Source: Bacteroidota bacterium (lineage in GTDB: Bacteria > Bacteroidota > Bacteroidia > Chitinophagales > Chitinophagaceae). From it: a stretch of 64,000 nucleotides of DNA. The DNA is taken from assembly GCA_023424015.1 (NCBI GenBank), contig JAFAEM010000009.1, forward strand, positions 62,001 to 126,000. Direction: 5' to 3'. The position numbers and the translations under genes are program-made. Below, one piece after another: positions 34,602 to 43,380 of the stretch (its first letter is position 1; the number at the start of each line of letters is the position of its first letter). Under the pieces are notes generated by a model. That model did no database searches. It had not been told where the DNA came from and was given only the letters and a program-made list of their open reading frames with translations.

Positions 34602-36083
34602 TTAGAAACCTTTTTTCTCACCGGATTTCAGCGGCGGTAATTTAAAATCGTCGAGGGCGCTTTTCTGGGCGATCATTTTTTCGATCTCTTCAATCGAGCG
34701 GGGTGCAAAATGGGAGAGGAGTTCATATCCATCTTCCGTGATCAGGGCATCGTCTTCAATACGAACGGCGATGCTCCACCACTTTTTATCGCAATCACTT
34801 CCTTCAGGAATATAGATCCCTGGTTCGATCGTCATGACCATATCTTTTTTCAAAGTGCCATAATTGCCGCGGTCGTGAACATCCAGCCCAATATGATGAC
34901 CCAGTCCGTGAGGGTAGTACTTGCGGGACTGTGATCTTTCTTTGATGATACCCAGTTTCAGCAGCCCGTCAGTTATGACATTGCGTGCGGCATCTTCCGC
35001 ATCTCTCCATTGCGAACCCTGTTTCAGTGTTTTGAACGCAGCTTCCTGCGCATCATACACCAATTGATAGATGATCCTTTCTTCGGGTGAAAATTTGCCA
35101 TTGGCCGGGATGGTCCTGGTAACATCGGCCGTATAACCATGATACTCGGCGCCCACATCCATCAATAGCAAAGTATTGCCAACCCTGGTCTTTGTATTTT
35201 CCATATAATGTAGTACACAGCCGTTCTCTCCAGCGCCGATGATCGAACCATAACCCACGCCCTCGGCGCCATATTTCTTATGGACATATTCATGTAATCC
35301 CTGAATTTCCAGTTCGCTCATTTCTGGACGAACGACCTTCATTACCTCATTTTGTCCCTGGCAGGATATCTCAACAGCTTTACGGATCAGGTCCATTTCC
35401 TCAGGTGTTTTTATTTCGCGAAGGGAGGTTGTAAGCTGTAAGTAAGATCTGCTGTCGAACATTTTGTTTTTAGCTGTTTCACTATTGAGACCGGCTTTAC
35501 GCCTGAAATGTTGAAGCAGATCGAAAAGATCGGCTTTATCGTAGCGGTTGTCCGACACGTCATCGGGCAATCCTTCAAATAGTATTTTATCAAATTTTGA
35601 AAAATCTATCGGGAAATCGGCAAAGGCTTCGCCATTGTATACCGTTTTGAAACCCAGCTTTTCCCTAGCCCCTTCGGTACCGAGCCTGCGGCCATTCCAT
35701 TGCTCAGCCATTGGATTTCGTTTTTGTACAAACAGGACTTCATTAAACTTATTTCCATCAGCATCTACCTGGTCTTCCTTAAAGATGAGCAACATCGAAT
35801 GGGGCTCTTTATAACCACTGAAATAATACATGTCGGGGTTCTGGTGGAAGAAATAATCCACGTCGTTGGAAAAGTTACGCACGGGATAGGAAAATACCAC
35901 GGCTACGGAATTAGCTGGCATCCCGGCCCGTAGTGCTTCACGACGTCCCGCATGAAAATCCTTTCCTAGATAATCCCTGGGAAGATCATCAGTCCGGGCA
36001 GGAGAGGGTTGAGCACTGCAAATGGAAGTAAACAAAAGGGCAATGACGACAATATTTGTCTTTGCGAAGAATAGTGTGGACAT
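34602..36083 (-). CDS. Exported aminopeptidase P (M24B metallopeptidase)
   Basis: A signal peptide (ending near ICSAQ) precedes an AMP-N domain (about 45-190) and the pita-bread fold: LLLMDVGAEYHGYTADVTRTIP (metal Asp pair), GLGHHIGLDVHD (His), MTIEPGIYIP (Glu) and VRIEDDALIT (Glu). All five metal ligands are present. It should remove N-terminal residues from X-Pro peptides. Its ATG lies only 7 nt from the base of a perfect hairpin (36090-36129) that also terminates the upstream gene. Confidence 0.93.
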   Translation of the reverse strand: MSTLFFAKTNIVVIALLFTSICSAQPSPARTDDLPRDYLGKDFHAGRREALRAGMPANSVAVVFSYPVRNFSNDVDYFFHQNPDMYYFSGYKEPHSMLLIFKEDQVDADGNKFNEVLFVQKRNPMAEQWNGRRLGTEGAREKLGFKTVYNGEAFADFPIDFSKFDKILFEGLPDDVSDNRYDKADLFDLLQHFRRKAGLNSETAKNKMFDSRSYLQLTTSLREIKTPEEMDLIRKAVEISCQGQNEVMKVVRPEMSELEIQGLHEYVHKKYGAEGVGYGSIIGAGENGCVLHYMENTKTRVGNTLLLMDVGAEYHGYTADVTRTIPANGKFSPEERIIYQLVYDAQEAAFKTLKQGSQWRDAEDAARNVITDGLLKLGIIKERSQSRKYYPHGLGHHIGLDVHDRGNYGTLKKDMVMTIEPGIYIPEGSDCDKKWWSIAVRIEDDALITEDGYELLSHFAPRSIEEIEKMIAQKSALDDFKLPPLKSGEKKGF

Positions 36084-36085
36084 AA

Positions 36086-36129
36086 AAACGGTGATTGGTA
36101 TGGACTAAATATAAACCATACCAATCACC
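36086..36129 (-). terminator. 14-bp hairpin and T-run between small gene and aminopeptidase
   Basis: GGTGATTGGTATGG (36090-36103) and CCATACCAATCACC (36116-36129) are perfectly inverted around a 12-nt loop, followed on the minus strand by G and TTTTT, then the next gene's ATG at 36083. It can terminate the 36158 gene or act as a 5' hairpin of the aminopeptidase mRNA. Confidence 0.7.
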
Positions 36130-36157
36130 GGGCATAATTAAATACATGAATGGTTAC

Positions 36158-36421
36158 CTAGTCGTCGTCTTCTTCATAATAGGCATCTTCGCTGCTGTAA
36201 TGTTCTTCCCATTGTTTTACTGCCTCATCACTCAGGCATTCAATAATATCAAACAATTCATCCTTTTTCAGCTTCCATTCCGTGAGTGTGGGATCTTCAA
36301 ACCGCTGGATAAAAATGCAATGATCAGTTTCGACTGCTACTTTGATAAGTACGATGGGCGAATCCGCTTTTTCCTTCACCAGGTAATAACATCCGTTTTC
36401 TAATAAGTCGTAAGTGTACAT
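36158..36421 (-). CDS. Small acidic conserved-type protein
   Basis: 87 residues: a beta-rich front (YDLLENGCYYLVKEK, IVLIKVAVETDHCIFIQRF), DELFDIIECLSDEAVKQWEEHY, and a strongly acidic end (SSEDAYYEEDDD). No family recognised. The start is well supported: GGGAGG lies just upstream of the ATG, an unusually strong ribosome site for this organism. A hairpin terminator follows its stop. Confidence 0.7.
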   Translation of the reverse strand: MYTYDLLENGCYYLVKEKADSPIVLIKVAVETDHCIFIQRFEDPTLTEWKLKKDELFDIIECLSDEAVKQWEEHYSSEDAYYEEDDD

Positions 36422-36425
36422 ACCG

Positions 36426-36434
36426 CCTCCCTTT
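36426..36434 (-). promoter_or_regulatory. Strong Shine-Dalgarno AAAGGGAGG
   Basis: On the minus strand AAAGGGAGG ends 4 nt before the ATG at 36421. Most genes in this window lack such a site, so it helps fix the start and suggests efficient translation. Confidence 0.6.
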
Positions 36435-36790
36435 TATTTTTTTCAATAATAATGTTCTTACAAATCGTCTCGCCAGGGGTTAGTACCGGTTCAACATGTA
36501 ATCTTGCTCTTGCAGTTGGATATGGGGAATTTAGGGTGGGTCAGCAGGTTTGAAACAAAATTACGGATTTGGCGGCGGGCAGTGTGGAAAATATGACGGG
36601 CGAATTAAAATAATTTTGTAAAACTTATTATACATTGATTATCAAATATGTATGAAGTTTTATTAAAATTATATTTTAATAAAAAATTAAAATATTCGTT
36701 TACAGGGTCTTGCATCCGAAGTATTGCTACAAAGCTTGATTATCCGGTTAAGCCTAGAATAAAAAATCCTAATATCTAGTTGTTTACTTA
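36435..36790. other. AT-rich gene-free region with an AT-only palindrome
   Basis: No gene was recognised. The part from about 36600 to 36780 is strongly AT-rich and holds a perfect 11-bp inverted repeat TTTTATTAAAA-TTATA-TTTTAATAAAA at 36658-36684 and a plus-strand TAATTTTG box at 36611-36618 with no matching gene downstream. Confidence 0.5.
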
Positions 36791-36829
36791 AAAAAACCGC
36801 CCTGCCATATCGCGATACAGCAGGGCGGG
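36791..36829 (-). terminator. Intrinsic terminator of the small secreted peptide gene
   Basis: CCGCCCTGC and GCAGGGCGG form a perfect 9-bp stem; on the minus strand it is followed by TTTTTT. It lies 4 nt after the stop codon of the 52-residue gene. Confidence 0.85.
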
Positions 36830-36832
36830 GCA

Positions 36833-36991
36833 TCAACCAAACAGGCATCTTTTCTTACACTCTTTCTTCATTTCCTTTTTTTCCTGCTTCTTCTCAGTCG
36901 CCTGTTTGCGGTTGTCGCGGTCCTGCAGACTGGCATAAGCGATGGCGCCTATGCTGCTGGCCAATACCAGGGCTACAATTGTTTTTTTCAT
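36833..36991 (-). CDS. Small secreted Lys-rich peptide (52 aa)
   Basis: ATG at 36991, TGA at 36833. MKKTIVALVLASSIGAIAYA is a clear signal peptide; the mature part begins SLQDRDN and continues with dense Lys/Glu (EKKQEKKEMKKECKKRC) and two Cys, ending CLFG. A terminator follows immediately and the RDD gene ends 70 nt upstream. No homologue is recognised. The coding frame, the signal and the terminator together support a real small gene, perhaps a cationic periplasmic peptide. Confidence 0.7.
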   Translation of the reverse strand: MKKTIVALVLASSIGAIAYASLQDRDNRKQATEKKQEKKEMKKECKKRCLFG

Positions 36992-37061
36992 AGCCTAAAA
37001 TTTAGAGATAAAAGTTACGACTATTTTATAGTATGACCGGCGCGAGGAAAAATCCGGTGTA

Positions 37062-37868
37062 TTATTTTACCGACAGGTAATTGTAGTCTTTAAGGAGTGT
37101 ATCGAGAAATTCAAAGGGATTCATATCCGATTCGATCCCTAGATGTGTTCTGATCTTATCGCAGGCGGCTACGGCCATTTCCATATCGCCTTTTTTCCTG
37201 GCCGTCTCCAAAATGCTTTTGATGGCATTGATATCGCGATCGCTCAGCTTCATGATCTGCGGAAAGGCGGGGGTATAGCTGTCATCTACCTCCTGGAAAA
37301 CGGTTTCTTCAATACTGGACTGCTTATTGGTCCGGATCAGGATCGTATGAGCGAGGATATCGCCAATGCGTTGTCCCTTTTTTGATGATACCACGAGGAC
37401 GATCTCCGTTATAAAAAAAAGAATGACCGAAAGAACGATAAACACCGACTCCGGGCCCTGGAAATTTCCCTGTAGGCCGATGGTAAACAATAACAGGAAC
37501 CAAATGTCACGCAATAACCAGCGGATCAGGAACTGGCTAACACTGGCGCGGCCACCATTCTCATTTACCACCCTCAATGACATGATCTTTTTCCCGATAC
37601 TTTGCCCATTCATGGTGATCTCCAGCACCACATGATACAATAATAAAGGCAAAAGCAGCACGACGAGTAAGGCCTGTAAATTGTAAAGCGTGTCGTTGTC
37701 AAAAAAATTTGACTCACGCACAATTGAAGAGTAAAATGCGATCGCGATCCGCAAATAAAAATAGAGGATAAGAATATCGATCAGTAATGCGATCAGTCGC
37801 CTGTAAAACTCAGGCACTTCAAATTCTACATCCAGGTTAAAAGATGTGGGTACTTTTATGACAGCCAT
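37062..37868 (-). CDS. RDD family membrane protein
   Basis: 268 residues. RRLIALLIDILILYFYLRIA is the R-x(4)-D helix of the RDD domain; further helices are LLVVLLLPLLLYHVVLE, the GQSIGKKIMSLRVV loop with RxVNENGG, and FIVLSVILFFITEIVLVV, followed by SSKKGQRIGDILAHTILIRT, also family-typical. The C-terminal 80 residues (from about 190) are cytosolic and helical, ending KDYNYLSVK. RDD proteins have been proposed as ion exchangers; nothing here decides this. The gene follows the DDLVH-repeat gene by 27 nt. Confidence 0.9.
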   Translation of the reverse strand: MAVIKVPTSFNLDVEFEVPEFYRRLIALLIDILILYFYLRIAIAFYSSIVRESNFFDNDTLYNLQALLVVLLLPLLLYHVVLEITMNGQSIGKKIMSLRVVNENGGRASVSQFLIRWLLRDIWFLLLFTIGLQGNFQGPESVFIVLSVILFFITEIVLVVSSKKGQRIGDILAHTILIRTNKQSSIEETVFQEVDDSYTPAFPQIMKLSDRDINAIKSILETARKKGDMEMAVAACDKIRTHLGIESDMNPFEFLDTLLKDYNYLSVK

Positions 37869-37895
37869 CCTCTCTTGAATATTTTTATACTTTAA

Positions 37896-38144
37896 TTACA
37901 GCTGGTCAGGATCGATCTCATCAGTGTCGTGTACCAAATCATCCGGATCCGCCAGGGATTCGTCTACATTCCCCGTCACTTTCTTAACAGGTTGATGCAC
38001 CAGGTCATCGGGATCGCCTTCGCCGAGTTCCTTCGGGATTTCTTCATGCGTCGAATGCACCAGGTCATCAATATCTTTTTCAACACGTGTTTTTGGTGAT
38101 TTGCCGGATGGTTTTGATGAAGTTTTTCTTGTCATAACATTCAT
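37896..38144 (-). CDS. Small protein with three DDLVH repeats
   Basis: 82 residues. A basic N-terminus rich in Lys/Ser/Thr gives way to an acidic, Pro-containing stretch with the pentapeptide DDLVH at 26-30, 46-50 and 68-72, spaced by about 20 residues and preceded by acidic or DP residues (KDIDDLVH, DPDDLVH). No globular core is evident, so it may be disordered with three identical docking motifs. It precedes the RDD gene on the same strand with a 27-nt gap. Unknown function. Confidence 0.65.
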   Translation of the reverse strand: MNVMTRKTSSKPSGKSPKTRVEKDIDDLVHSTHEEIPKELGEGDPDDLVHQPVKKVTGNVDESLADPDDLVHDTDEIDPDQL

Positions 38145-38188
38145 TTTAATTTCCAGGAGTATTCCGAATCAGGACTAAATTATCGAAA

Positions 38189-38218
38189 GTTTTACAATAC
38201 TAACAATTGTTATCTTTG
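38189..38218 (+). promoter_or_regulatory. Promoter with perfect -7 box TATCTTTG for the thiolase gene
   Basis: TATCTTTG at 38211-38218 matches TAnnTTTG exactly; GTTTTAC at 38189 is a poor but correctly placed -33 candidate. The start codon is at 38248. Confidence 0.6.
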
Positions 38219-38247
38219 TTGCTCATTTTCAAACCCTGACAAATATT

Positions 38248-39441
38248 ATGAAGGAAGTGTTTATTGTTTCCGCAGTTCGTACTCCTATCGGAAGTTTTGG
38301 TGGTGCTTTAAAAGATATTCCTGCCCCAAAACTGGGTGCTGCTGCCATCAAAGGCGCCCTTGAAAAAGCGGGGATCAGCCCGGATGCGGCCCCCGGATCA
38401 GGTGTACAGGATGTCATCATGGGATGCGTGTTACAGGCTAACCTTGGCCAGGCTCCTGCACGACAGGCGGCTAAATTTGCCGGCCTCCCCAATGAAGTGA
38501 ATTGCACAACGGTAAATAAAGTATGCGCCAGTGGGATGAAAGCCATCTCTATGGCAGCACAAAGCATCGCTCTCGGCGACGCTGATATTGTCGTTGCTGG
38601 AGGAATGGAAAGCATGAGTGGGGTTCCATTTTATGTCGAGTCGATGCGATGGGGTAATAAATATGGTCACTCCTCCATCATTGATGGTCTCGCGAAAGAT
38701 GGTCTTACCGATGTGTACGATGGCAAAGCCATGGGTAATGCCGCGGAGCTTTGCGCTTCCGAATGCGGGATCAGTCGCGAAGACCAGGATAAATTCGCTA
38801 TTGCCAGTTATGAGCGTTCACAGGCAGCATGGGAAAAGGGATTCTTCAAAGATGAAGTCATTCCGGTGGAAATACCCCAGCGAAAAGGTGACCCTGTTTT
38901 GTTTGCCAAAGACGAGGAACCATTTAATGTAAAATTTGAAAAGATACCCACGCTCAACCCAGCTTTTATTAAAAATGGCACGGTTACAGCTGCCAATGCC
39001 AGCACTATGAACGATGGCGCCGCGGCGCTGGTCTTAGTGAGCAAAGAAAAACTAGATGAACTGGGATTAAAACCGATTGGAAGAATTGTTTCCTATGCTG
39101 ACGCGGAGCAGGCACCGGAATGGTTTACAACAACGCCTTCTCTCGCCCTGCCAAAAGCCATCGCAAAAGCTGGGCTTAAAATGGAAGATATCAGTTACTG
39201 GGAATTGAACGAGGCTTTCGCTGTTGTCGGTATTGAAAATACAAAACGCATGAAACTGGATCCCACCCGTGTAAACGTACACGGCGGAGCCGTTTCGATA
39301 GGTCACCCCCTTGGAGCCAGTGGCGCGAGGATCATCGTTACACTGCTCAATGTATTGAAGCAAAACAAAGCCAGGTATGGCGGGGCAGGGATCTGCAACG
39401 GTGGAGGTGGCGCCAGCGCTATGGTAATCGAAAGTCTTTAA
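38248..39441 (+). CDS. Acetyl-CoA C-acetyltransferase (thiolase II)
   Basis: 397 residues. NKVCASGMKA has the nucleophilic Cys93, GGAVSIGHPLGASGAR the activating His, and CNGGGGASAM the second Cys near the C-terminus. SAVRTPIGSFGGAL and NAAELCASE-type regions agree with acetoacetyl-CoA/3-ketoacyl-CoA thiolases. An insertion DAAPGSG lies at about residues 46-52. It makes or cleaves acetoacetyl-CoA in fatty-acid or butanoate metabolism. A clear Bacteroidetes promoter precedes it; two small genes follow closely. Confidence 0.95.
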   Translation: MKEVFIVSAVRTPIGSFGGALKDIPAPKLGAAAIKGALEKAGISPDAAPGSGVQDVIMGCVLQANLGQAPARQAAKFAGLPNEVNCTTVNKVCASGMKAISMAAQSIALGDADIVVAGGMESMSGVPFYVESMRWGNKYGHSSIIDGLAKDGLTDVYDGKAMGNAAELCASECGISREDQDKFAIASYERSQAAWEKGFFKDEVIPVEIPQRKGDPVLFAKDEEPFNVKFEKIPTLNPAFIKNGTVTAANASTMNDGAAALVLVSKEKLDELGLKPIGRIVSYADAEQAPEWFTTTPSLALPKAIAKAGLKMEDISYWELNEAFAVVGIENTKRMKLDPTRVNVHGGAVSIGHPLGASGARIIVTLLNVLKQNKARYGGAGICNGGGGASAMVIESL

Positions 39442-39457
39442 ATAAAAATTGCTTGTT

Positions 39458-40180
39458 ATGAAAAACAGATTCAATATAATGGCCGTTATCATTGGCTTAT
39501 TTGTCATACTGACCAGCTTTCTGCATTACACTCAACAAGACACACTAAAAGGAGCCTGGCGTCTGCAAACAGGTTCTATGGAAGAGGTGTTGATCTTCCA
39601 GGATGGTTACTTCACGCATTCGGTTTTTGATGTAAAGAATAAAAAATTTGTCAGCAGCTACGGTGGTGTGTACAAACCTGGCGCTATAACCCTTGAATTA
39701 AAAACAGAATTTGATACCCGCAGCTCCGATAATGTCGGCACCACAAAAACCGTGGCCTATGGCGTTAAGGAAAAAACATTGCATACCGATATTACCGGTA
39801 TGCAGCAAGCCTGGACCCGGCTCGACGATGGCGACAAAAATCTGGCAGGTGTATGGCGTATTACGGGTCGGATGGTTGATGGCAAGATGAACCAGATGCA
39901 AAGGGGTGATCGTAAGACTTTAAAAATACTTTCATCTACCCGCTTCCAATGGATGGCTATCAACCCGGCCACCAAAGAATTTTTTGGAACAGGCGGTGGC
40001 ACTTATACTTTTGAGAATGGAAAGTATACAGAAAATATCGAATTCTTCTCTCGCGACAGTACCCGAGTCGGCGCTTCCCTAAGTTTTGATGGCTCTGTAA
40101 ATGGCGATGTTTGGAACCATTCCGGCAAAAGCTCCAAAGGCGATCCGCTGAATGAGCTCTGGACAAAAGAAAAATATTAG
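39458..40180 (+). CDS. Exported or membrane-anchored beta-barrel-like protein
   Basis: ATG 39458 (MKNRFNIMAVIIGLFVILTS) has a hydrophobic leader; 240 residues follow the thiolase by 16 nt. Two similar halves are visible, KGAWRLQTGSMEEVLIFQDGYFT and AGVWRITGRMVDGKMNQMQRGD, each with a W-x-(L/I) strand and a later strand of the lipocalin-like type (ARFQWMAINPATKEFFGTGGGTYTF). The duplicated module suggests a small beta-barrel binding protein outside the cytoplasm. No named function. Confidence 0.6.
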   Translation: MKNRFNIMAVIIGLFVILTSFLHYTQQDTLKGAWRLQTGSMEEVLIFQDGYFTHSVFDVKNKKFVSSYGGVYKPGAITLELKTEFDTRSSDNVGTTKTVAYGVKEKTLHTDITGMQQAWTRLDDGDKNLAGVWRITGRMVDGKMNQMQRGDRKTLKILSSTRFQWMAINPATKEFFGTGGGTYTFENGKYTENIEFFSRDSTRVGASLSFDGSVNGDVWNHSGKSSKGDPLNELWTKEKY

Positions 40181-40239
40181 TGCCTCTTCGACCAGGGTGG
40201 ATTTCATTAATCAATATCAAAAGAGTATAGGACAATCAG

Positions 40240-40752
40240 ATGATCACAATTCGGGAAGCCACCAGGGACGATGCTGCATTGATCGCCGACATGAGCCGGG
40301 AAACTTTCTATGACACCTTTGCCGCATCCAATACAAAAGAGAATATGGACAAGTTCCTGAATAGGCAGTTTACTCGTGAATTGCTTATGCAGGAAGTAGG
40401 TGCTGAAAGGAATATCTTCATGCTGGCTTATGACGATCAAACCCCGGTAGGTTATGTGAGACTGCGTGAAAACAATAATCCACCAGAACTAGGCACAAAC
40501 AGGTCGATTGAGATCGCGAGGATCTACGTTGTGAAAAATTATATGGGCAAGGGCATCGGCAAAATGTTGATGCAGCGCAGTCTCGAAATTTCCCGGGAAA
40601 AAAATCACGATACCGTTTGGCTGGGCGTATGGGAACACAATCAGCGCGCGATAGATTTTTATACCGCCTGGGGCTTTGAAAAGTTTTCGGAGCACGATTT
40701 TATCCTGGGAGATGATGTGCAAAAAGATTGGTTGATGAAGAAGACGATTTAA
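40240..40752 (+). CDS. GNAT family N-acetyltransferase
   Basis: 170 residues: ITIREATRDDAALIADMSRETFYDTFA at the start, VGYVRLRENN, IARIYVVKNYMGKGIGKMLMQRSLE with the Q/R-x-x-G-x-G/A acetyl-CoA loop (YMGKGIGK), then DTVWLGVWEHNQRAIDFYTAWGFEKF. All GNAT motifs A-D are present. The substrate is unknown. It lies 59 nt after the preceding gene in the same direction. Confidence 0.95.
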   Translation: MITIREATRDDAALIADMSRETFYDTFAASNTKENMDKFLNRQFTRELLMQEVGAERNIFMLAYDDQTPVGYVRLRENNNPPELGTNRSIEIARIYVVKNYMGKGIGKMLMQRSLEISREKNHDTVWLGVWEHNQRAIDFYTAWGFEKFSEHDFILGDDVQKDWLMKKTI

Positions 40753-41092
40753 TCAGGTAAAAGTCTTCTGGACGGATCGGGATCGAGACAGCGTTTTTTT
40801 CTATTATTTCCCGTTGTTTTTCACTTGGTTTTGGCCAGCGTCTACCAGATATTTGTCCCTGGTTAACCTGTAGGGCCGGGTCCTGATCAAACAATGCCCG
40901 GGTTGACTTTGCTGAACAACTTACTTATTTGATAGCAAAAAGTGGATACGAAGGTGCAAAGCCTCATTGCTACACGATTGTCCGTACTTAAATTATTCCA
41001 TTGGTAGGTTGGAGGCGGGGGAGGGCTTGGGAGGGCCCACGCAGGGGAAGCAAATTCTGAATGGAAAGCAGATCTTTCTGAATCAATCAGGA
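40753..41092. other. Gene-free gap
   Basis: 340 bp with no convincing coding frame. A minus-strand stretch near 40755-40894 could encode a short coding remnant (words like KPSEKQREIIEKN), but I recognise no family and no start signal; G-rich words lie near 41015-41035. No repeat or strong hairpin was seen. Confidence 0.4.
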
Positions 41093-41482
41093 TCACGTTT
41101 TTGACGATGCCGCCACCAGTAAAAGCGAAACCAATATCAAAACACTGTATTCAACACCTCCAACCTGGTGTCCTACCACAAACCACCCGTTCTTCGCATG
41201 AACCAGCACAATACCCATCGCGATCTCCACCATAAATATTGCCGCTATCCATCTCACCAAAAAACCCAAAGCCATACAAATCCCCCCGGCAATCTCAAAA
41301 ACGGTCAGAAACCAGGCAATACCGGTTCCAACTAAAAACCCCTTACTATCCAAAAACACACCGAAATCATCGACCGTCTTCGCGTAAATTCTCATTACAC
41401 CGTGAGCGGCGAGCAACAGGGCTAGTACAACACGAAAAATAGTCATCGCAACAGGTCTTGTTATACATGGAAAGGAATTCAT
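41093..41482 (-). CDS. DoxX family membrane protein
   Basis: ATG 41482 (MNSFPC) gives 129 residues; another in-frame ATG lies at 41446. Four helices follow: VVLALLLAAHGVMRI, GIAWFLTVFEIAGGICMALGFLVRW, AIFMVEIAMGIVLV and SVLILVSLLLVA. The AHGxxR and GxxxxxxE-GGxxLxxGF spacing is that of DoxX/SURF4-like quinone- or redox-linked membrane proteins. It starts 10 nt after the LytTR regulator's stop, so it is probably the third gene of that operon. Confidence 0.88.
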   Translation of the reverse strand: MNSFPCITRPVAMTIFRVVLALLLAAHGVMRIYAKTVDDFGVFLDSKGFLVGTGIAWFLTVFEIAGGICMALGFLVRWIAAIFMVEIAMGIVLVHAKNGWFVVGHQVGGVEYSVLILVSLLLVAASSKT

Positions 41483-41492
41483 GCTAATTAGT

Positions 41493-42200
41493 TTAATGAC
41501 CACTATCAAGCGAGGTTTGCACCAGTTCCTTATAACTCCGGCCTATCGGAATTTTCTTCGCATCCACTTCCACTTCCGTTGCGGAAAAAGCATCGATCTT
41601 ATCCCTCGACACAATAAATGAACGATGAACGCGGAGAAAATTGTTCTTCGCCAACAGTTCTTCAATTTGTCCCAACTGGTATTTCGTCAGTATGGATTTA
41701 CTTTTTGTAAAAATCCGGATGTATTCTTTGAGGCTTTCGATATAAAGAATTTCATCGAGGTAAATACGCACTTTCTTTTTGCCGACATTAAAAAACAAAG
41801 ATGCCCTTTCGCCAGACCCGGCATTAAGAGACATTCCCGTGCTGTCTGCCTGTTTTAGTTTATTCACCGCCATCAGGAAACGGCTGAATTCAACCGGCTT
41901 GAGCAGGTAATCCACTACATTATGCTCATATCCTTCCAGGGCATATTCGTGGTAAGCCGATACAATGATGATATGTGGCGGATGCTGTAGCGTTTTTAAA
42001 AAATCCAGTCCTTTCAGGCGCGGCAGGTTCACATCGAGGAAAACAAGATCGATCTTTTCCTTTTGCAAAAGCTCCATCGCGTAGATAGCATCCACGCATA
42101 CTGCTTTTAGAGTAAGGAATGTCACCTGGCGGATATAATCCTGTAACACCTCGGCCGCCAGCGGTTCATCTTCAACAATGATACAGTTATAATTTTGCAT
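41493..42200 (-). CDS. LytTR response regulator
   Basis: ATG 42200 (MQNYNCIIVEDEP) gives 235 residues; it overlaps the histidine kinase stop by 14 nt. The receiver (1-118) has EDE at 10-12, phospho-acceptor Asp56 in VFLDVNLP and LLKPVEF. The LytTR DNA-binding domain (about 135-235) has YIESLKEYIRIFTKSKS, EELLAKNNFLRVHRSFIVSRDKIDAFSATEVEVDAKKIPIGRSY. It should regulate its operon or envelope genes in response to the neighbouring sensor. Confidence 0.95.
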   Translation of the reverse strand: MQNYNCIIVEDEPLAAEVLQDYIRQVTFLTLKAVCVDAIYAMELLQKEKIDLVFLDVNLPRLKGLDFLKTLQHPPHIIIVSAYHEYALEGYEHNVVDYLLKPVEFSRFLMAVNKLKQADSTGMSLNAGSGERASLFFNVGKKKVRIYLDEILYIESLKEYIRIFTKSKSILTKYQLGQIEELLAKNNFLRVHRSFIVSRDKIDAFSATEVEVDAKKIPIGRSYKELVQTSLDSGH

Positions 42201-43251
42201 GATGATCAAGGTTTATGCTGAGTGTAACTTTAAAAATGTTTTTTGAAACCTCCAGTTCAAGACTATGCCTGGGATACATTAATTCCAGTTGCCGGCGAAC
42301 ATTACTCAGACCGATATTTTCGGTGATCGTGTCATTGGCTGTCTCTTCTCTTGAATTTTCGATCGTAAATAAAAGCTGGCCCTGGTGAAGCTGAACATGA
42401 ATATAAATAAAGGAGTCAAACCTCGCTTCGCCTGCGCCATGTTTAAACGCATTCTCAACAAAAGGAAGCAGTATCAACGGAGCAATTGGCTGCAACTCAT
42501 TATCCACTTCCTTTGTAAAACTCACTTTTAGCCGCTGGTTATAGCGTATTCGCTCCAGTTCGATATAATCGTCAAGCACCCTTAGTTCCTCCGCGATCGT
42601 TATCTGGTCGTTCCGGGATTCATAAAGCATAAACCGAAGTAGCTTGGAAAGTTTCATCACCACATCCGCGGTTTCATCAGATTTCTTCCTGGCCAGCGCA
42701 TAAATATTATTGAGTGTGTTGAACAAAAAATGTGGGTTGGTCTGGGTTCGCAGGAATTTTAATTCGGCTTCAAGTTTCTCCCTGGCAAGTCCTCTTGCAT
42801 CTTCTTTCGCCCTTTGCGATAGCCTGTATTGCTTTAAGGCAACTACCAACCCTACCACGAATACAAGATCAAGGAAGGTGGAGATAATGCGCTGCAGTTT
42901 AAAAAGCATATCATCCGTGACTTCCTCGTGATAGAGGTGGGGCAATATGTATTTTACGATCAGGATCCTCTGCAGTACTATGGCCACAGCGAAAGCCAGA
43001 ATGGCCATCAGGAAGATCAACACCAGTTTTTTAAACCGTGGCGCCTCGATATTGATCAGGTAAATGATAAAATAACAAAGAGGGATTTTGATAGGTAATT
43101 GCAGCAGTTCAGCGGAAACTCCCATCCATAACCTTTGAACTACGGATGTTGAAGCAAATGAGGAACTGATCCAGGCGAATTCGATATAACCCTCGAACAA
43201 TACATATGCCAGCCAAAACAAAATATGTAGACCTATCCGCTTTTTATTCAT
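42187..43251 (-). CDS. LytS-type sensor histidine kinase
   Basis: 354 residues with four predicted helices in the first 145 residues and a cytoplasmic His_kinase domain: RTQTNPHFLFNTLNNI with His174, LSKLLRFMLYES, EELRVLDDYIELERIR, LLPFVENAFKHG and the glycine box NIGLSNVRRQLELMY. No periplasmic sensor domain of notable size, so the signal is probably membrane-borne. The overlapping LytTR gene is its partner. Confidence 0.95.
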   Translation of the reverse strand: MNKKRIGLHILFWLAYVLFEGYIEFAWISSSFASTSVVQRLWMGVSAELLQLPIKIPLCYFIIYLINIEAPRFKKLVLIFLMAILAFAVAIVLQRILIVKYILPHLYHEEVTDDMLFKLQRIISTFLDLVFVVGLVVALKQYRLSQRAKEDARGLAREKLEAELKFLRTQTNPHFLFNTLNNIYALARKKSDETADVVMKLSKLLRFMLYESRNDQITIAEELRVLDDYIELERIRYNQRLKVSFTKEVDNELQPIAPLILLPFVENAFKHGAGEARFDSFIYIHVQLHQGQLLFTIENSREETANDTITENIGLSNVRRQLELMYPRHSLELEVSKNIFKVTLSINLDHHAKL

Positions 43252-43380
43252 GCCCCTAAAAGTCGGAAAATACCCCGGCAGGTTTACTTAAATATGCCAA
43301 AAACCTGTTTATACCCATGAATGGCAACCTGGCGTATATGAACGAAATACGGCATAGCGAACGCCTATACGATATAATAA

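Noticed and set aside
40700..40894. Minus-strand frame of about 64 codons (KPSEKQREIIEKN)
   Set aside because: It looks like a possible coding remnant but overlaps the GNAT gene end and has no start signal or known family.
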